From: Burkholderiales bacterium PBB6
Lineage (GTDB): Bacteria; Pseudomonadota; Gammaproteobacteria; Burkholderiales; Burkholderiaceae_C
Direction: 5' to 3'
Assembly: GCA_002255925.1 (NCBI GenBank)
Contig: NKIH01000003.1
Span: forward strand, 486,277-550,276
DNA length: 64,000 nt
Shown here: one piece after another, positions 38,694-47,180 of the stretch
How positions within the stretch are numbered: the first letter of the stretch is position 1
How the letters are laid out: every line of letters starts with the position of its first letter
The notes under the pieces: model-generated
What the model saw: only the letters and a program-made list of their open reading frames with translations
What the model was told of the DNA's origin: nothing
Database searches by the model: none
Translations under genes and position numbers: made by a program

Positions 38694-39086
38694 ATGAGCG
38701 CCCTCTTGCCAGCAGGCTGGCCCCGGCCCAAGGGCTATGCAAACGGCGTGGCCGCACACGGCCGCCAGATCTTCGTGGCCGGCATGATCGGCTGGGACCA
38801 CAACAGCCAGTTCCACACCGACGATTTCGCCGGCCAGGCGCGGCAAGCACTGGCCAACATCGTGGCCGTGCTGGAAGCCGGCGGCGCCAAGCCGCAGCAC
38901 ATCACCCGCATGACCTGGTATGTCACCGACAAGCGCGAATACCTGGCCGCCGGCCCGGCCATCGGCCAGGCCTTCCGCGAGCTGATCGGCCACTACGACA
39001 TCGCGATGACCGCCGTGCAGGTGGTGGCCCTGATCGAAGACCGGGCCAAGGTGGAAATTGAAGTGACGGCAGTGGTGCCGGAGTGA
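38694..39086 (+). CDS. RidA/YjgF-family deaminase
   Basis: 130 residues, typical length. PKGYANGVAAHGRQIFVAGMIGW, DFAGQARQALANIVAVLEAGGA, and VTDKREY are family segments; the C-terminus EDRAKVEIEVTAVVPE carries the usual conserved Glu. RidA proteins hydrolyse reactive imine/enamine intermediates. In this pathway the ring amino group becomes an enamine/imine after reduction, so an imine hydrolase is chemically reasonable. AAGGAGAC precedes the ATG. Last gene of the operon. Confidence 0.88.
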   Translation: MSALLPAGWPRPKGYANGVAAHGRQIFVAGMIGWDHNSQFHTDDFAGQARQALANIVAVLEAGGAKPQHITRMTWYVTDKREYLAAGPAIGQAFRELIGHYDIAMTAVQVVALIEDRAKVEIEVTAVVPE

Positions 39087-39209
39087 GGCATGAGGACTGA
39101 GCCTCAGGCGCACCGGTGCGCAAGTCATGAAGGCTCAACGTTGCCACCAACTGTCGACAAGATATCGCCGCCTGATTGCAACCAAAAAGTCCCCGTCTAC
39201 CATGCAACG

Positions 39210-39842
39210 ATGCATCACTTGTTTTTCCCGCTGATCCTCGTAGCCATAGTCGCGGCGATCAACCACTTCCTTCCCTTGCTAATTGTCTTGGCTGTGGTGT
39301 GTGTCATCGCGATGATTGCTAGCTTTCTTCTCGGAGAGCAGTCGTCGACCAATCGAAACCTTGAACCCCGCCTCAAAGTCACCCTTCAAGTACACAGCAC
39401 CCCCACAAAAGAGAATAGAGCCACCAAAACTCAAATGTCGACATCTGTCCCGGTGACCTCCGCCATCGTCATCGCGGAGCCTTGGATATCCATGATTCTT
39501 CGAGGAGAAAAAACTTGGGAAATGCGTTCAAGGACCACGAACAAGCGCGAGCGAATTGCTTTGATCCGAAAGGGATCTGGGGTGGTTGTTGGTGTGGCCA
39601 CAATCGCCGATTGCATCGGCCCCTTGAGCGATGATCAGATCGAATTGAATCAGTACAAGCACCGCGTTCCGACATCGGACATCGGCAAATGGCGCTTTGC
39701 CTGGATACTACGAGAAATCAGATTGCTGGATGTGCCTGTTCCTTATGCGCACACAGCAGGTGCCGTGATCTGGGTCAATTTGGACGACGCTGTGCAGCGT
39801 GAATTGAGCAGACAGTTGGAGGGGTCTGAAAGAATCACCTGA
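39210..39842 (+). CDS. Membrane-anchored ASCH-domain protein
   Basis: 210 residues from the ATG at 39210. Two closely spaced hydrophobic segments (FFPLILVAIVAAINHFLPLL and IVLAVVCVIAMIASFLLG) form a hairpin at residues 5-45. A polar linker follows, then an ASCH domain from about residue 85: IVIAEPWISMILRGEKTWEMRSR, IRKGSGVVVGVATIADCIGPL. ASCH domains are predicted RNA-binding modules related to PUA. Base composition is noticeably less GC-rich than neighbouring genes, suggesting acquisition. Function unknown. Confidence 0.7.
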   Translation: MHHLFFPLILVAIVAAINHFLPLLIVLAVVCVIAMIASFLLGEQSSTNRNLEPRLKVTLQVHSTPTKENRATKTQMSTSVPVTSAIVIAEPWISMILRGEKTWEMRSRTTNKRERIALIRKGSGVVVGVATIADCIGPLSDDQIELNQYKHRVPTSDIGKWRFAWILREIRLLDVPVPYAHTAGAVIWVNLDDAVQRELSRQLEGSERIT

Positions 39843-39885
39843 GTTACCGGGACTACACGGCCCATGCCACACATTGCCACCCCAA

Positions 39886-40845
39886 TCACCCCAGCACCCG
39901 CTGCGCCACCCCGGTCCACAGCGGAATGCCCAGCACGATGTTGAACGGGAAGGTCAGCCCGAGCGACATGCCGAAGTAGAGCGACGGACTGGCTTCGGGG
40001 ATGGCGTGGCGAACCACCGCCGGCACCGCGATGTACGAGGCACTGGCCGCCAGCATGATGAGCAGCGCGCCATTGCCCGGCCCCATGCCCAGCAGCCAGG
40101 CCAGGCCCAGCGCCAGGCCGCCATGCAACAGCGGTGCGCCCAGCGCATAAACCAGCAGCCACGGTGACTGGCCGCGCAGGCCACCGATGTGGCGCGAGGC
40201 CATCAAGCCCATGTCCAGCAGGAAGAAGGCCAGCATGCCCTTGAACAGGTCCACGGCGAAGGGCGCCATGGCCTTCTGCCCGGCCACGCCGCTGAGCATG
40301 CCCACCACCATCGCGCCCAGCAGCAGCAGCTGTGCACCGTCGGTGAGTGATTCATGCAACAGCGCCTTGGTGGACGTGGGTGCGGCATTGCTGCCTGAGA
40401 GCCTGCGCGCCCGGTTGGCCAGCAGCACGGCCATGATGATGGCGGGCGACTCCATCAGCGCCAGCGCCGCGGCCATGTGGCCACCGTAGGCGATGCCGTG
40501 TTCGTCGAGCGCCTGCACCGTGGTGATGAAGGTGACGGCGCTGACCGAGCCGTAAGTGGCCGCCAGGGCCGCCGCATCAAAGCGGTTGAGCAGGCAGCGC
40601 AGCACCAGGTAGCCCAGCGCCGGCACCACCACCGCCAGCAGCATGGCGGCGCCCAGGCTCAGGCCAATGTCCAGCGTCAGGCCCGAGGCCGCCAGGGCGA
40701 AGCCGCCCTTCAGGCCCAGCGCCATCAGCAGGTACAGCGAGAGAAACCGGGAGATGGGCTGCGGAATCTCGAGGTTCGATTTCAGCAGCCCGGCCCCGAT
40801 GCCGAACAGGAAAAACAGGATCGCGGGGTCGAGAAAGCTTTGCAT
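39886..40845 (-). CDS. SbtA-like sodium-dependent bicarbonate transporter
   Basis: 319 residues from the ATG at 40845. About ten helices in two inverted halves; LDPAILFFLFGIGAGLLKSNLEIPQPISRFLSLYLLMALGLKGG is the family-specific start, and TYGSVSAVTFITTVQALDE and LLASASYIAVPAVVRHAIPEA-type segments follow. It imports bicarbonate with Na+. It is the last gene of an operon with TerC and ends near the convergent ASCH gene. Confidence 0.85.
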   Translation of the reverse strand: MQSFLDPAILFFLFGIGAGLLKSNLEIPQPISRFLSLYLLMALGLKGGFALAASGLTLDIGLSLGAAMLLAVVVPALGYLVLRCLLNRFDAAALAATYGSVSAVTFITTVQALDEHGIAYGGHMAAALALMESPAIIMAVLLANRARRLSGSNAAPTSTKALLHESLTDGAQLLLLGAMVVGMLSGVAGQKAMAPFAVDLFKGMLAFFLLDMGLMASRHIGGLRGQSPWLLVYALGAPLLHGGLALGLAWLLGMGPGNGALLIMLAASASYIAVPAVVRHAIPEASPSLYFGMSLGLTFPFNIVLGIPLWTGVAQRVLG

Positions 40846-40856
40846 CGATGCCGCCC

Positions 40857-41873
40857 TCAACCCTGCACCGGCGTGGCCGGAGATTCACCGGAAGGCTCAG
40901 GCATTGAGCCACGTGTCTTCCACAGCGACACCACGATGCCACCGATCAGCAGGGCTGCCGTCACCGACAGCGAGAGCGCCGGCGGGATCTTGCCGATGAT
41001 GTTGACCAGGAAGATCTTGCTGCCGATGAACACCAGGATCAGGGCCAGGGCGTACTTCAGGTAGGCAAAGCGGTGGATCATCGCGGCCAGTGCGAAGTAC
41101 AGCGCGCGCAGGCCCAGGATGGCGAAGATGTTGCTGGTGTAGACGATGAACGGGTTGTCAGTGATGGCGAAGATGGCCGGCACGGAATCAACAGCGAACA
41201 CCAGGTCAATCAGCTCGACCATGCACAGTGCGATGAACAGCGGGGTGAACCAGCGCACCGGGGCACCGGTGGCAGGGTCGGGGCGCGTCACCACGAAGGC
41301 GTTGCCCTCCAGCTGCGGCGTGATGCGCAGGTGCTTGCGCAGGAACTTCAGCAGCACGCTGTCGTTCATGTCGGGCTCGTGGTCAGCGGCCATCCACATG
41401 CGCACACCGGTGAACACCAGGAAGGCGCCAAACACGTAGAGGATGCCGGCGAATTCGTGGATCAGGGCAGCGCCCAGGCCGATCATCAGCGCGCGCAGCA
41501 CGATCACGCCGAGGATGCCCCAGAACAGCACGCGGTGCTGGTACTGGCGCGGAATGCCCAGCGTGCTGAAGATCAGCGCGATGACGAAGACGTTGTCGAG
41601 TGACAGCGATTTTTCGATCAGGAAGCCGGTGATGTATTCGGTGGCGCTTTGTGCGCCCAGCATCCACCACACCCACAGACCGAACAGCAGCGCCACGCTG
41701 ATGTAGCCGGCAGACAGCACGAGGCTGCGCTTCACGCCGATTTCGCGGTCACCGCGGTTGAGCAGGCCCAGGTCCAGGGCCAGCAAGGTCAGCACCACGG
41801 CGGCAAATACCAGCCACAGCCAAAGCGCCGTTCCCAGCCAGGGGCTGTGCAGCAGGTTCATCATGTTGTCCAC
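40857..41873 (-). CDS. TerC-family membrane protein (Alx-like)
   Basis: 338 residues, about nine helices. SLSLDNVFVIALIFSTLGIP and the paired FAVDSVPAIFAITDNPFIVYTSNIFAILGLRALYF are TerC hallmarks, with acidic residues in the membrane thought to bind Mn or Ca. Related Alx proteins export Mn2+ at alkaline pH or protect membrane-protein maturation. There is no Mn riboswitch; only 51 bases separate it from the upstream TerB-like gene. SbtA begins 11 bases downstream. Confidence 0.9.
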   Translation of the reverse strand: MDNMMNLLHSPWLGTALWLWLVFAAVVLTLLALDLGLLNRGDREIGVKRSLVLSAGYISVALLFGLWVWWMLGAQSATEYITGFLIEKSLSLDNVFVIALIFSTLGIPRQYQHRVLFWGILGVIVLRALMIGLGAALIHEFAGILYVFGAFLVFTGVRMWMAADHEPDMNDSVLLKFLRKHLRITPQLEGNAFVVTRPDPATGAPVRWFTPLFIALCMVELIDLVFAVDSVPAIFAITDNPFIVYTSNIFAILGLRALYFALAAMIHRFAYLKYALALILVFIGSKIFLVNIIGKIPPALSLSVTAALLIGGIVVSLWKTRGSMPEPSGESPATPVQG

Positions 41874-41924
41874 CGGGTGCTCCTCGTCGTTCAGTTCAAA
41901 GTTTCAAATTTCAGGCAGCGCTCG

Positions 41925-42353
41925 TCAACAAGCGCTCATCAGCAATCGCTGGTGCAGCGGCCGCTGGCGCGGCAGGTGCCAGTGGTCCATCGCAGTGCAC
42001 AGCACCAGCGATTCACCATCGGCCACATGCCGGTCGGCAGCCACCACGTCCACACACAGCTGCAGCACTTGCTCACGCAGGAAGGGATCCTGCAGTTCAT
42101 CAAGCACCGTCAGCAGCGTGGCGCGGTCGAGCTGGCAGGCCTCGGCCCAGGTCAGCTGCCGGCTGTAGAGCAGGTCTTCGCACAGGCCGTGCACCACTTC
42201 GTGGAGCTCGGCCCGGCTCAGGCCCAGTTGGCCGGCAGCGTCCAGGCGGTCAAGCATCTCCAGCTCTTCCCGCGAGTAGTGGCCATCGGCCAGCAAGGCC
42301 AGGGCCACCACACGCGCCGCGGCTTGCGGGCTGTCAGGCAGATAACGTCGCAT
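41925..42353 (-). CDS. TerB-like protein
   Basis: 142 residues, all helical. Two TerB-type repeats are visible: VVALALLADGHYSREELEMLDRL (residues 15-37) and LCVDVVAADRHVADGESLVL near residue 105. Each has the A-D-G/H-x-x-x-x-E acidic metal-binding pattern. TerB proteins accompany TerC in membrane stress/metal systems. Start is 6 bases after the Bax-inhibitor gene. Confidence 0.75.
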   Translation of the reverse strand: MRRYLPDSPQAAARVVALALLADGHYSREELEMLDRLDAAGQLGLSRAELHEVVHGLCEDLLYSRQLTWAEACQLDRATLLTVLDELQDPFLREQVLQLCVDVVAADRHVADGESLVLCTAMDHWHLPRQRPLHQRLLMSAC

Positions 42354-42359
42354 GGCTCA

Positions 42360-43067
42360 TCACTCCTCGTTGCTGCCGAAGCCGAACAGGCTCAGCAGGC
42401 TGGTGAACAGATTGAAGATCGAGACAAACAGGCTGACGGTGGCCAGCACGTAGTTGGTCTCGCCGCCATTCACGATGCGGCTCGTTTCGAACAGGATCAG
42501 ACCGGCTGACAGCAGGGCCACGGCAGCGCTCACGGCCAGGCTCAGGGCAGGCATCTGGAAGAACATCGCGGCCAGGCCAGCCAGCAGCGCCACCAGCATG
42601 CCGGCGAACAGGAAGCCGCCGAGGAAGCTGAAGTCACGCCGGGTGGTCAGCACCCACGACGACAAGCCCAGAAACGTCAGGCCGGTGGCACCCAGGGCCA
42701 GTGCGATGGACTGTGCACCGCCGGGCAGCGCCAGCGTGGCTTGCAGCATCGGGCCGAGCGTCCAGCCCATGAAGCCGGTGAGCGCGAACACCAGGCCCAC
42801 CGCCCAGCCACTGTTCTGCAACTTGTGGATGGCGAACAGGAGGCCGAAGTAGCCACCCAGCGTCAGCAGCAGGCCGGGAGCCGGCAGCTTCCACGCGGTC
42901 ACTACAGTGGCCACGCCGGCGCTGAACAGCAGCGTCATGGCCAGCAGGGCCCAGGTATTGCGCAGCACGCGCAGGCTCTCTGCGCTGCGGCCCGTGGCGG
43001 GTGCCGTGCCGGGCACGGCCACCATGGCGTGCGCGGGTGCGTTGGTCGAGTTGTGAAGCGGGTTCAT
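42360..43067 (-). CDS. Bax inhibitor-1/YccA family membrane protein
   Basis: 235 residues from the ATG at 43067 (AAAGGACC upstream). Seven helices: LRNTWALLAMTLLFSAGVATVVT, GLLLTLGGYFGLLFAIHKLQNSG and others, ending with SRIVNGGETNYVLATVSLFVSIFNLFTSLLSLFG, the conserved last two helices. In E. coli YccA modulates FtsH; the family forms Ca2+/H+ leak channels. Second gene of the operon. Confidence 0.9.
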   Translation of the reverse strand: MNPLHNSTNAPAHAMVAVPGTAPATGRSAESLRVLRNTWALLAMTLLFSAGVATVVTAWKLPAPGLLLTLGGYFGLLFAIHKLQNSGWAVGLVFALTGFMGWTLGPMLQATLALPGGAQSIALALGATGLTFLGLSSWVLTTRRDFSFLGGFLFAGMLVALLAGLAAMFFQMPALSLAVSAAVALLSAGLILFETSRIVNGGETNYVLATVSLFVSIFNLFTSLLSLFGFGSNEE

Positions 43068-43081
43068 GATGTGGGGTCCTT

Positions 43082-43429
43082 TCAGGCAAGTTGTTCGGGT
43101 TGACGGCGGGGGGTGCTGCGCGGGTGGGCGCGGCGGCGGCCCAGCAGGGCCTGCAGCGTGCGGACGGCGCGGGCCAGGGCACTGTCCAGCGCACTGCGCC
43201 AGTTGCTGGCGCGGGCGTGGATGACGATCGTGCCGTGGCCGTCGGTGTGCAGGGCCACCTGGCATTCCTTGTCAATGCCACCACGCGGGCCGTTCACGTC
43301 CGCCAGGTGCACGCGGGTCATCGGCACCTGGCCAACCAGACGGCGCAGCACGAACTGCGCGCGGCGCACAGCCAACTCGCGCCAGGGCGCCGTGGCTTCA
43401 GCAGAGCGGGATTCAACGAGTACTTGCAT
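43082..43429 (-). CDS. HPF/YfiA-family ribosome hibernation factor
   Basis: 115 residues from the ATG at 43429 (AAGGAGAT upstream). One S30AE-like domain: MQVLVESRSAEA, VLRRLVGQVPMTRVHLADVNGPRGGIDKECQVALHTDG, then RASNWRSALDSALARAVRTLQALLG. The C-terminal tail is basic and short, as in short HPF/RaiA types. It would silence ribosomes in stress. First gene of the operon and divergent from the NhaR-like regulator. Confidence 0.82.
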   Translation of the reverse strand: MQVLVESRSAEATAPWRELAVRRAQFVLRRLVGQVPMTRVHLADVNGPRGGIDKECQVALHTDGHGTIVIHARASNWRSALDSALARAVRTLQALLGRRRAHPRSTPRRQPEQLA

Positions 43430-43507
43430 GGCAGATCTCCTTCGGATGCGGTCACCAGCAATTGATGACACGCCGCAAGAATGCCTGTGCGTAACCAACT
43501 AAAAAAT

Positions 43508-43526
43508 AAGACAATCATTGAGTCTT
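43508..43526. promoter_or_regulatory. AAGAC-N9-GTCTT inverted repeat, candidate LysR operator
   Basis: Exact 5-base arms in an AT-rich patch between the divergent HPF and NhaR-like genes, 20 bases upstream of the regulator ATG. It fits the size and dyad of LysR binding sites and could control both directions. Confidence 0.45.
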
Positions 43527-43545
43527 TGTTCGTAAAAACGGGAAC

Positions 43546-44448
43546 ATGAGCCTCAACTTCAACTACCGGCACCTGTATTACTTCTGGGTGGTGGCCAAGG
43601 AAGGCGGCATGGCGCGCGCCGCCGATCGCCTCGGCATGGCCGTGCAAACCGTGAGCGCGCAGGTGCGTGAGCTGGAACGCTCACTCGGCCACGCACTGCT
43701 CAAGCCGGCCGGCCGCGGGCTGGTGCTCACCGAGGCGGGGCAAGCCGCGGTTCGGCAGGCCGACCAGATATTCGCGCTGGGCGAGCAGCTGGAAGACATC
43801 GTCCAGACCGCCGCCAGCGACCCCGGCGTGCGCCTGGCCGTGGGCATTTCAGACCGTCTGCCCAAGCTGGTGGTGCGCACCCTGATGCTGCCGGTGCTGG
43901 CCACGCCCAACCTGCGCCTGGTGTGCCGGGAAGACGGCGTGGAAGACATGCTGGCCGACCTGGCCCTGCACCGCCTGGACGTGGTGCTGACCGACCGCCC
44001 TGCCCCGCCCAACCCCAGCCTGAAGCTCTACAGCCATTCCCTGGGCGATTCGGCCGTGGCCTGGTACGGCCCGCCCGCGCTGGCCAAACAAGCCGCAAAG
44101 GGTTTTCCGGAATCGCTGGCAGAAGTGCCGGTGTTGCTGCCCACAGCCAGCGCCGCGGTGCGTGGGCGGCTCGACCACTGGTTCGAGCAGCGCAGCATCC
44201 GGCCCAATGTGGTGGGTGAATTCGAAGACAGCGCGCTGCTGAAAACCTTCGGTGCGGGCGGCATGGGTGTCTTCCCGGCCACCGAGCTGGTGGAGGCCGA
44301 GCTGATCGAGCGCTACCAGGTCAAGCGCATCGGCGCATGCGAGGGCGTGCGCGAGCACTTCTGGGCGGTAGACACGGAGAAGAAGGTGCAGCACCCGCTG
44401 GTGCAGCGCATGCTGCCCGGCCAGCAGCATGTGGTGTTGCGGGGGTGA
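43546..44448 (+). CDS. NhaR-like LysR-family regulator
   Basis: 300 residues. The N-terminus FNYRHLYYFWVVAKEGGMARAADRLGMAVQTVSAQVRELERSLG in outline is the characteristic start of NhaR-type LysR proteins, whose E. coli member activates the nhaA sodium antiporter gene in response to Na+. The C-terminal effector domain contains LRLVCREDGVEDMLADLALHRLDVVLTD. Divergent from the HPF-led operon, which it probably controls. Confidence 0.88.
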   Translation: MSLNFNYRHLYYFWVVAKEGGMARAADRLGMAVQTVSAQVRELERSLGHALLKPAGRGLVLTEAGQAAVRQADQIFALGEQLEDIVQTAASDPGVRLAVGISDRLPKLVVRTLMLPVLATPNLRLVCREDGVEDMLADLALHRLDVVLTDRPAPPNPSLKLYSHSLGDSAVAWYGPPALAKQAAKGFPESLAEVPVLLPTASAAVRGRLDHWFEQRSIRPNVVGEFEDSALLKTFGAGGMGVFPATELVEAELIERYQVKRIGACEGVREHFWAVDTEKKVQHPLVQRMLPGQQHVVLRG

Positions 44449-44606
44449 GCGCGGGGCCGAGCGCGACAGGCGTTCGGGGCACCTGTGCCCATGGCACCAG
44501 CTTCAACTGACCAAGCCAAAAAACCCAAGCACCGGATCTTGTCAATGTGCCGGTTGCCGTCGATAGTTGGCGTCTCGCCATTGACCACCGCCACCGGCTG
44601 CCACCC

Positions 44607-45242
44607 ATGTACACCCCCGCGCACTTCGCCATCACCGAGCCCGCCGAGTTGCACCGCATCGTCCAGGCCCACCCGCTGGGCATGCTGGTCACGCATGGCG
44701 AGTCGGGCCTGGACGCCGACCACATTCCCTTCGAATTCGACCCGGCCAAAGGTGCGCTGGGCACGCTGACGGCCCATGTGGCGCGGGCCAATACGCTGTG
44801 GCAACGCTGCCCCACGGGCACGCCGGTGATGGTGGTCTTCCGGGGCGCCGAGGCTTACATCTCGCCGAACTGGTACCCGAGCAAACATGAAGCGCATCGC
44901 CAGGTGCCCACCTGGAACTACGAGGTTGTGCACGCCCACGGCACCTTGACGATCCACGACGACGAGCGCTTCGTGCGCGGCCTCGTCGGCCGCCTCACCC
45001 GCCGCCACGAAGCGGCAGAACCCAAGCCCTGGAAGATGGGCGACTCCGAGCCTGCCTTCATCAACGAGATGCTGGGCAAGATCGTCGGCATCGAGATCGC
45101 CGTGACGTCGCTGGTGGGCAAGGCCAAGCTCAGCCAGAACAAGGAATTGCGTGACCAGCAGTCAGCCGCCGAGATGCTGGCCTCACGCGGGCACGAAGAG
45201 CTGGCGCGGGCCATGCGCGGTGGGTCCGCCGAGGCTCGATGA
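44607..45242 (+). CDS. PaiB-like FMN-binding negative regulator
   Basis: 211 residues from the ATG at 44607. MYTPAHFAITEPAELHRIVQAHPLGMLVTH is the family start. HIPFEFD, LTAHVARAN, VVFRGAEAYISPNWYPSKHE and VPTWNYEVVHAHG are the diagnostic split-barrel segments. PaiB of Bacillus is a regulator linked to polyamine/sporulation; in proteobacteria its role is unclear. Upstream bases 44449-44606 hold nothing I recognise. Confidence 0.88.
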   Translation: MYTPAHFAITEPAELHRIVQAHPLGMLVTHGESGLDADHIPFEFDPAKGALGTLTAHVARANTLWQRCPTGTPVMVVFRGAEAYISPNWYPSKHEAHRQVPTWNYEVVHAHGTLTIHDDERFVRGLVGRLTRRHEAAEPKPWKMGDSEPAFINEMLGKIVGIEIAVTSLVGKAKLSQNKELRDQQSAAEMLASRGHEELARAMRGGSAEAR

Positions 45243-45266
45243 GCCTTGCTGACGCCTGGCCATGGC

Positions 45267-45287
45267 CGCCGGCTTGAAGGGCCGGCG
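45267..45287. terminator. Hairpin between convergent genes
   Basis: CGCCGGC (45267-45273) and GCCGGCG (45281-45287) form a 7-pair stem with a 7-base loop between the stops of the PaiB-like and cysteine-hydrolase genes. There is no U-tract on either strand. Confidence 0.4.
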
Positions 45288-45298
45288 AAGGCAGCTGA

Positions 45299-45820
45299 TC
45301 ACCAGCTGGCGGCGGTCTCAACCAGGCGCACGCGGGTCGACAGCGCATGCAGGGCAATGGCGTGCAGCATCTCGCTGACCGTGGTGCTGGCGTCGGTGAG
45401 CACCGTCACGCGCTCGTAGGCATCGGCTTGGCGTGAGAGCGCCGTGTGGGTCACGCAGTTCTGGGTCATCATGCCGCAGAGCACCAGCTCGGTCACACCG
45501 AGCTCCTGCAGGGTCGCATGCAGGTTCGTGCGCTCGAAGCTGTCAGCGAAATGCTTGATCACCACGGGTGCATCCGGCGCTGCGGCGAGGATGCGGGGGT
45601 GAATCTTCACGCCTTCGGTGCCGGCATTGAAGAACGGGGCAATGCCCTGCGCCGCATCGGCCACATGCTGCACATGGATCACCGGCACGCCGTTGGCCTG
45701 AGCCTGGCGGATCGCCTGTTCGGCGGCAGCCAGGGTGGCCTCGGTATTGGCCAGCGCAAAGGCGCCACCGGGAAAGTAGTCGTTCTGCAGATCGATCAAC
45801 AACAGGGCGGGCTTGGACAC
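45299..45820 (-). CDS. Isochorismatase-family cysteine hydrolase
   Basis: 173 residues from a GTG at 45820 with CCGGAG eight bases upstream; this start is preferred to the upstream TTG. The catalytic triad is visible: Asp in LLIDLQNDYFPGG, Lys in VVIKHFADSF and Cys in LVLCGMMTQNCVTHTA. It hydrolyses a small amide or similar compound (nicotinamidase/isochorismatase-like). Divergent from a GlxA-type regulator with about 120 bases between starts, a common pairing. Confidence 0.88.
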   Translation of the reverse strand: MSKPALLLIDLQNDYFPGGAFALANTEATLAAAEQAIRQAQANGVPVIHVQHVADAAQGIAPFFNAGTEGVKIHPRILAAAPDAPVVIKHFADSFERTNLHATLQELGVTELVLCGMMTQNCVTHTALSRQADAYERVTVLTDASTTVSEMLHAIALHALSTRVRLVETAASW

Positions 45821-45942
45821 GGCAATTCTCCGGAGCAATGAATGAAGGCTTCATTTTTCCGGGACGGGCTCTGCTCGGCCATCGGCCCGAAAGTCAATCA
45901 TCGGTAATATCGGGCCAACTTGTTGCTGCAACCCTTGAATCG

Positions 45943-46926
45943 ATGTCCTTGACTTCACCCACCGCTGGGCCTGTGCCGCGTCGCCGTGTGGTGGTGGTGG
46001 CCTTTGAAGGCATCAGCCCGTTTCATCTGTCGGTGCCGTGCGTGGTGTTCGGCGAGGGCCTGGCGCCAGACCGGCCCTTCGAGCTGCTGGTGTGCAGCGT
46101 GGACCCGGCCCCCGTGCGCACCAGCGCCGGTTTTGCCTTGACCGCGCTGCCATCCCTGCGCGCCCTGCAAAAGGCCGATGTGGTGGTCGTGCCGAGCTGG
46201 CGTGACGTCCATCAGCGGCCCCCGGAGTCGCTGCTGCGCGCGCTGCGGGCGGCCCATGCGCGCGGCGCTTTCATCGTGGGGCTTTGCCTGGGCAGCCATG
46301 TGCTGGCCGAGGCCGGGTTGTTGCGCGGCGGCAGGGCCACCACCCACTGGGAATATGCGCCGCTGTTTGCCGAGCGCTTCCCGGATGTCCGCGTGGAGCC
46401 CGACGTGCTCTATGTGCAGGAAGGGCGGGTGCTCACCTCCGCCGGCACCGCGGCGGGCCTCGACGCCTGTCTGCATCTGGTGCGTCAGCAACTGGGCGGA
46501 GAGCGGGCCAATCAATTGGCGCGGCGCCTCGTGATTCCGCCGCACCGCGAAGGCGGGCAGTCTCAATACATCCAGCAACCGTTGCCCAAGGCCCGCACCG
46601 GGACGCGGCTCGGCCGACTGATGGACGAGGTGCGTGCCCGCCTGCATGAGTCCCACAGCCTAGACTCGCTGGCCCGGGAGGCCGGGCTCAGCAGGCGTAC
46701 CCTCACCCGCCAGTTCAGGGCCTTGACCGGCACCTCGGTGCAGGTGTGGTTGTTGGCAGAGCGCGTGCAGCTGGCCCAGCGCCTGCTGGAACGCGGTCCG
46801 CTGAGCATTGAACGGGTGGCCGAGCAGACCGGCTTTGGTTCTGCAGAGTCCTTCCGCCTTCAATTCCGCCAGTCTGTGGGCGTGTCACCCAGTCAATGGC
46901 GCAAGACCTTCGCGACAACGGTCTGA
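45943..46926 (+). CDS. GlxA-type AraC-family regulator with DJ-1/PfpI domain
   Basis: 327 residues from the ATG at 45943. Residues about 10-190 form a DJ-1/PfpI-like sensor (VVVVAFEGISPFHLSVPC, GAFIVGLCLGSHVLAEAGLLRGG). Residues 225-325 carry the AraC double helix-turn-helix (LDSLAREAGLSRRTLTRQFRALTG, IERVAEQTGFGSAESFRLQFRQSVG). It likely controls the divergent cysteine hydrolase. Bases 46927-47180 downstream hold nothing I recognise. Confidence 0.9.
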   Translation: MSLTSPTAGPVPRRRVVVVAFEGISPFHLSVPCVVFGEGLAPDRPFELLVCSVDPAPVRTSAGFALTALPSLRALQKADVVVVPSWRDVHQRPPESLLRALRAAHARGAFIVGLCLGSHVLAEAGLLRGGRATTHWEYAPLFAERFPDVRVEPDVLYVQEGRVLTSAGTAAGLDACLHLVRQQLGGERANQLARRLVIPPHREGGQSQYIQQPLPKARTGTRLGRLMDEVRARLHESHSLDSLAREAGLSRRTLTRQFRALTGTSVQVWLLAERVQLAQRLLERGPLSIERVAEQTGFGSAESFRLQFRQSVGVSPSQWRKTFATTV

Positions 46927-47180
46927 GGGCGGCTGCAGCCGCGTCGATGGAGGCTGCGCACCCCGCGGGCGCGGTCAATGCACTTCTCCCGGCGACGCCC
47001 TGAGCGTTGGCCCCCAGCACGCTGGCCGCAACCGCCAACAACAGTACGGTTGCCTCATTTTCAGGCTACAGGTCGTGCGGTGATGGCCGATGAGGTGGTT
47101 GACCTGCATCAAAGCAGGTGCCGGCGACCCGACCTGGTTGCCTGCGGTAAGGCCCATGACCCCAACCGGCATTGATCACC

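Noticed and set aside
41874..41924. Mn2+ (yybP-ykoY) riboswitch before the TerC gene
   Set aside because: Only 51 bases separate it from the upstream gene and none of the conserved aptamer segments are present.
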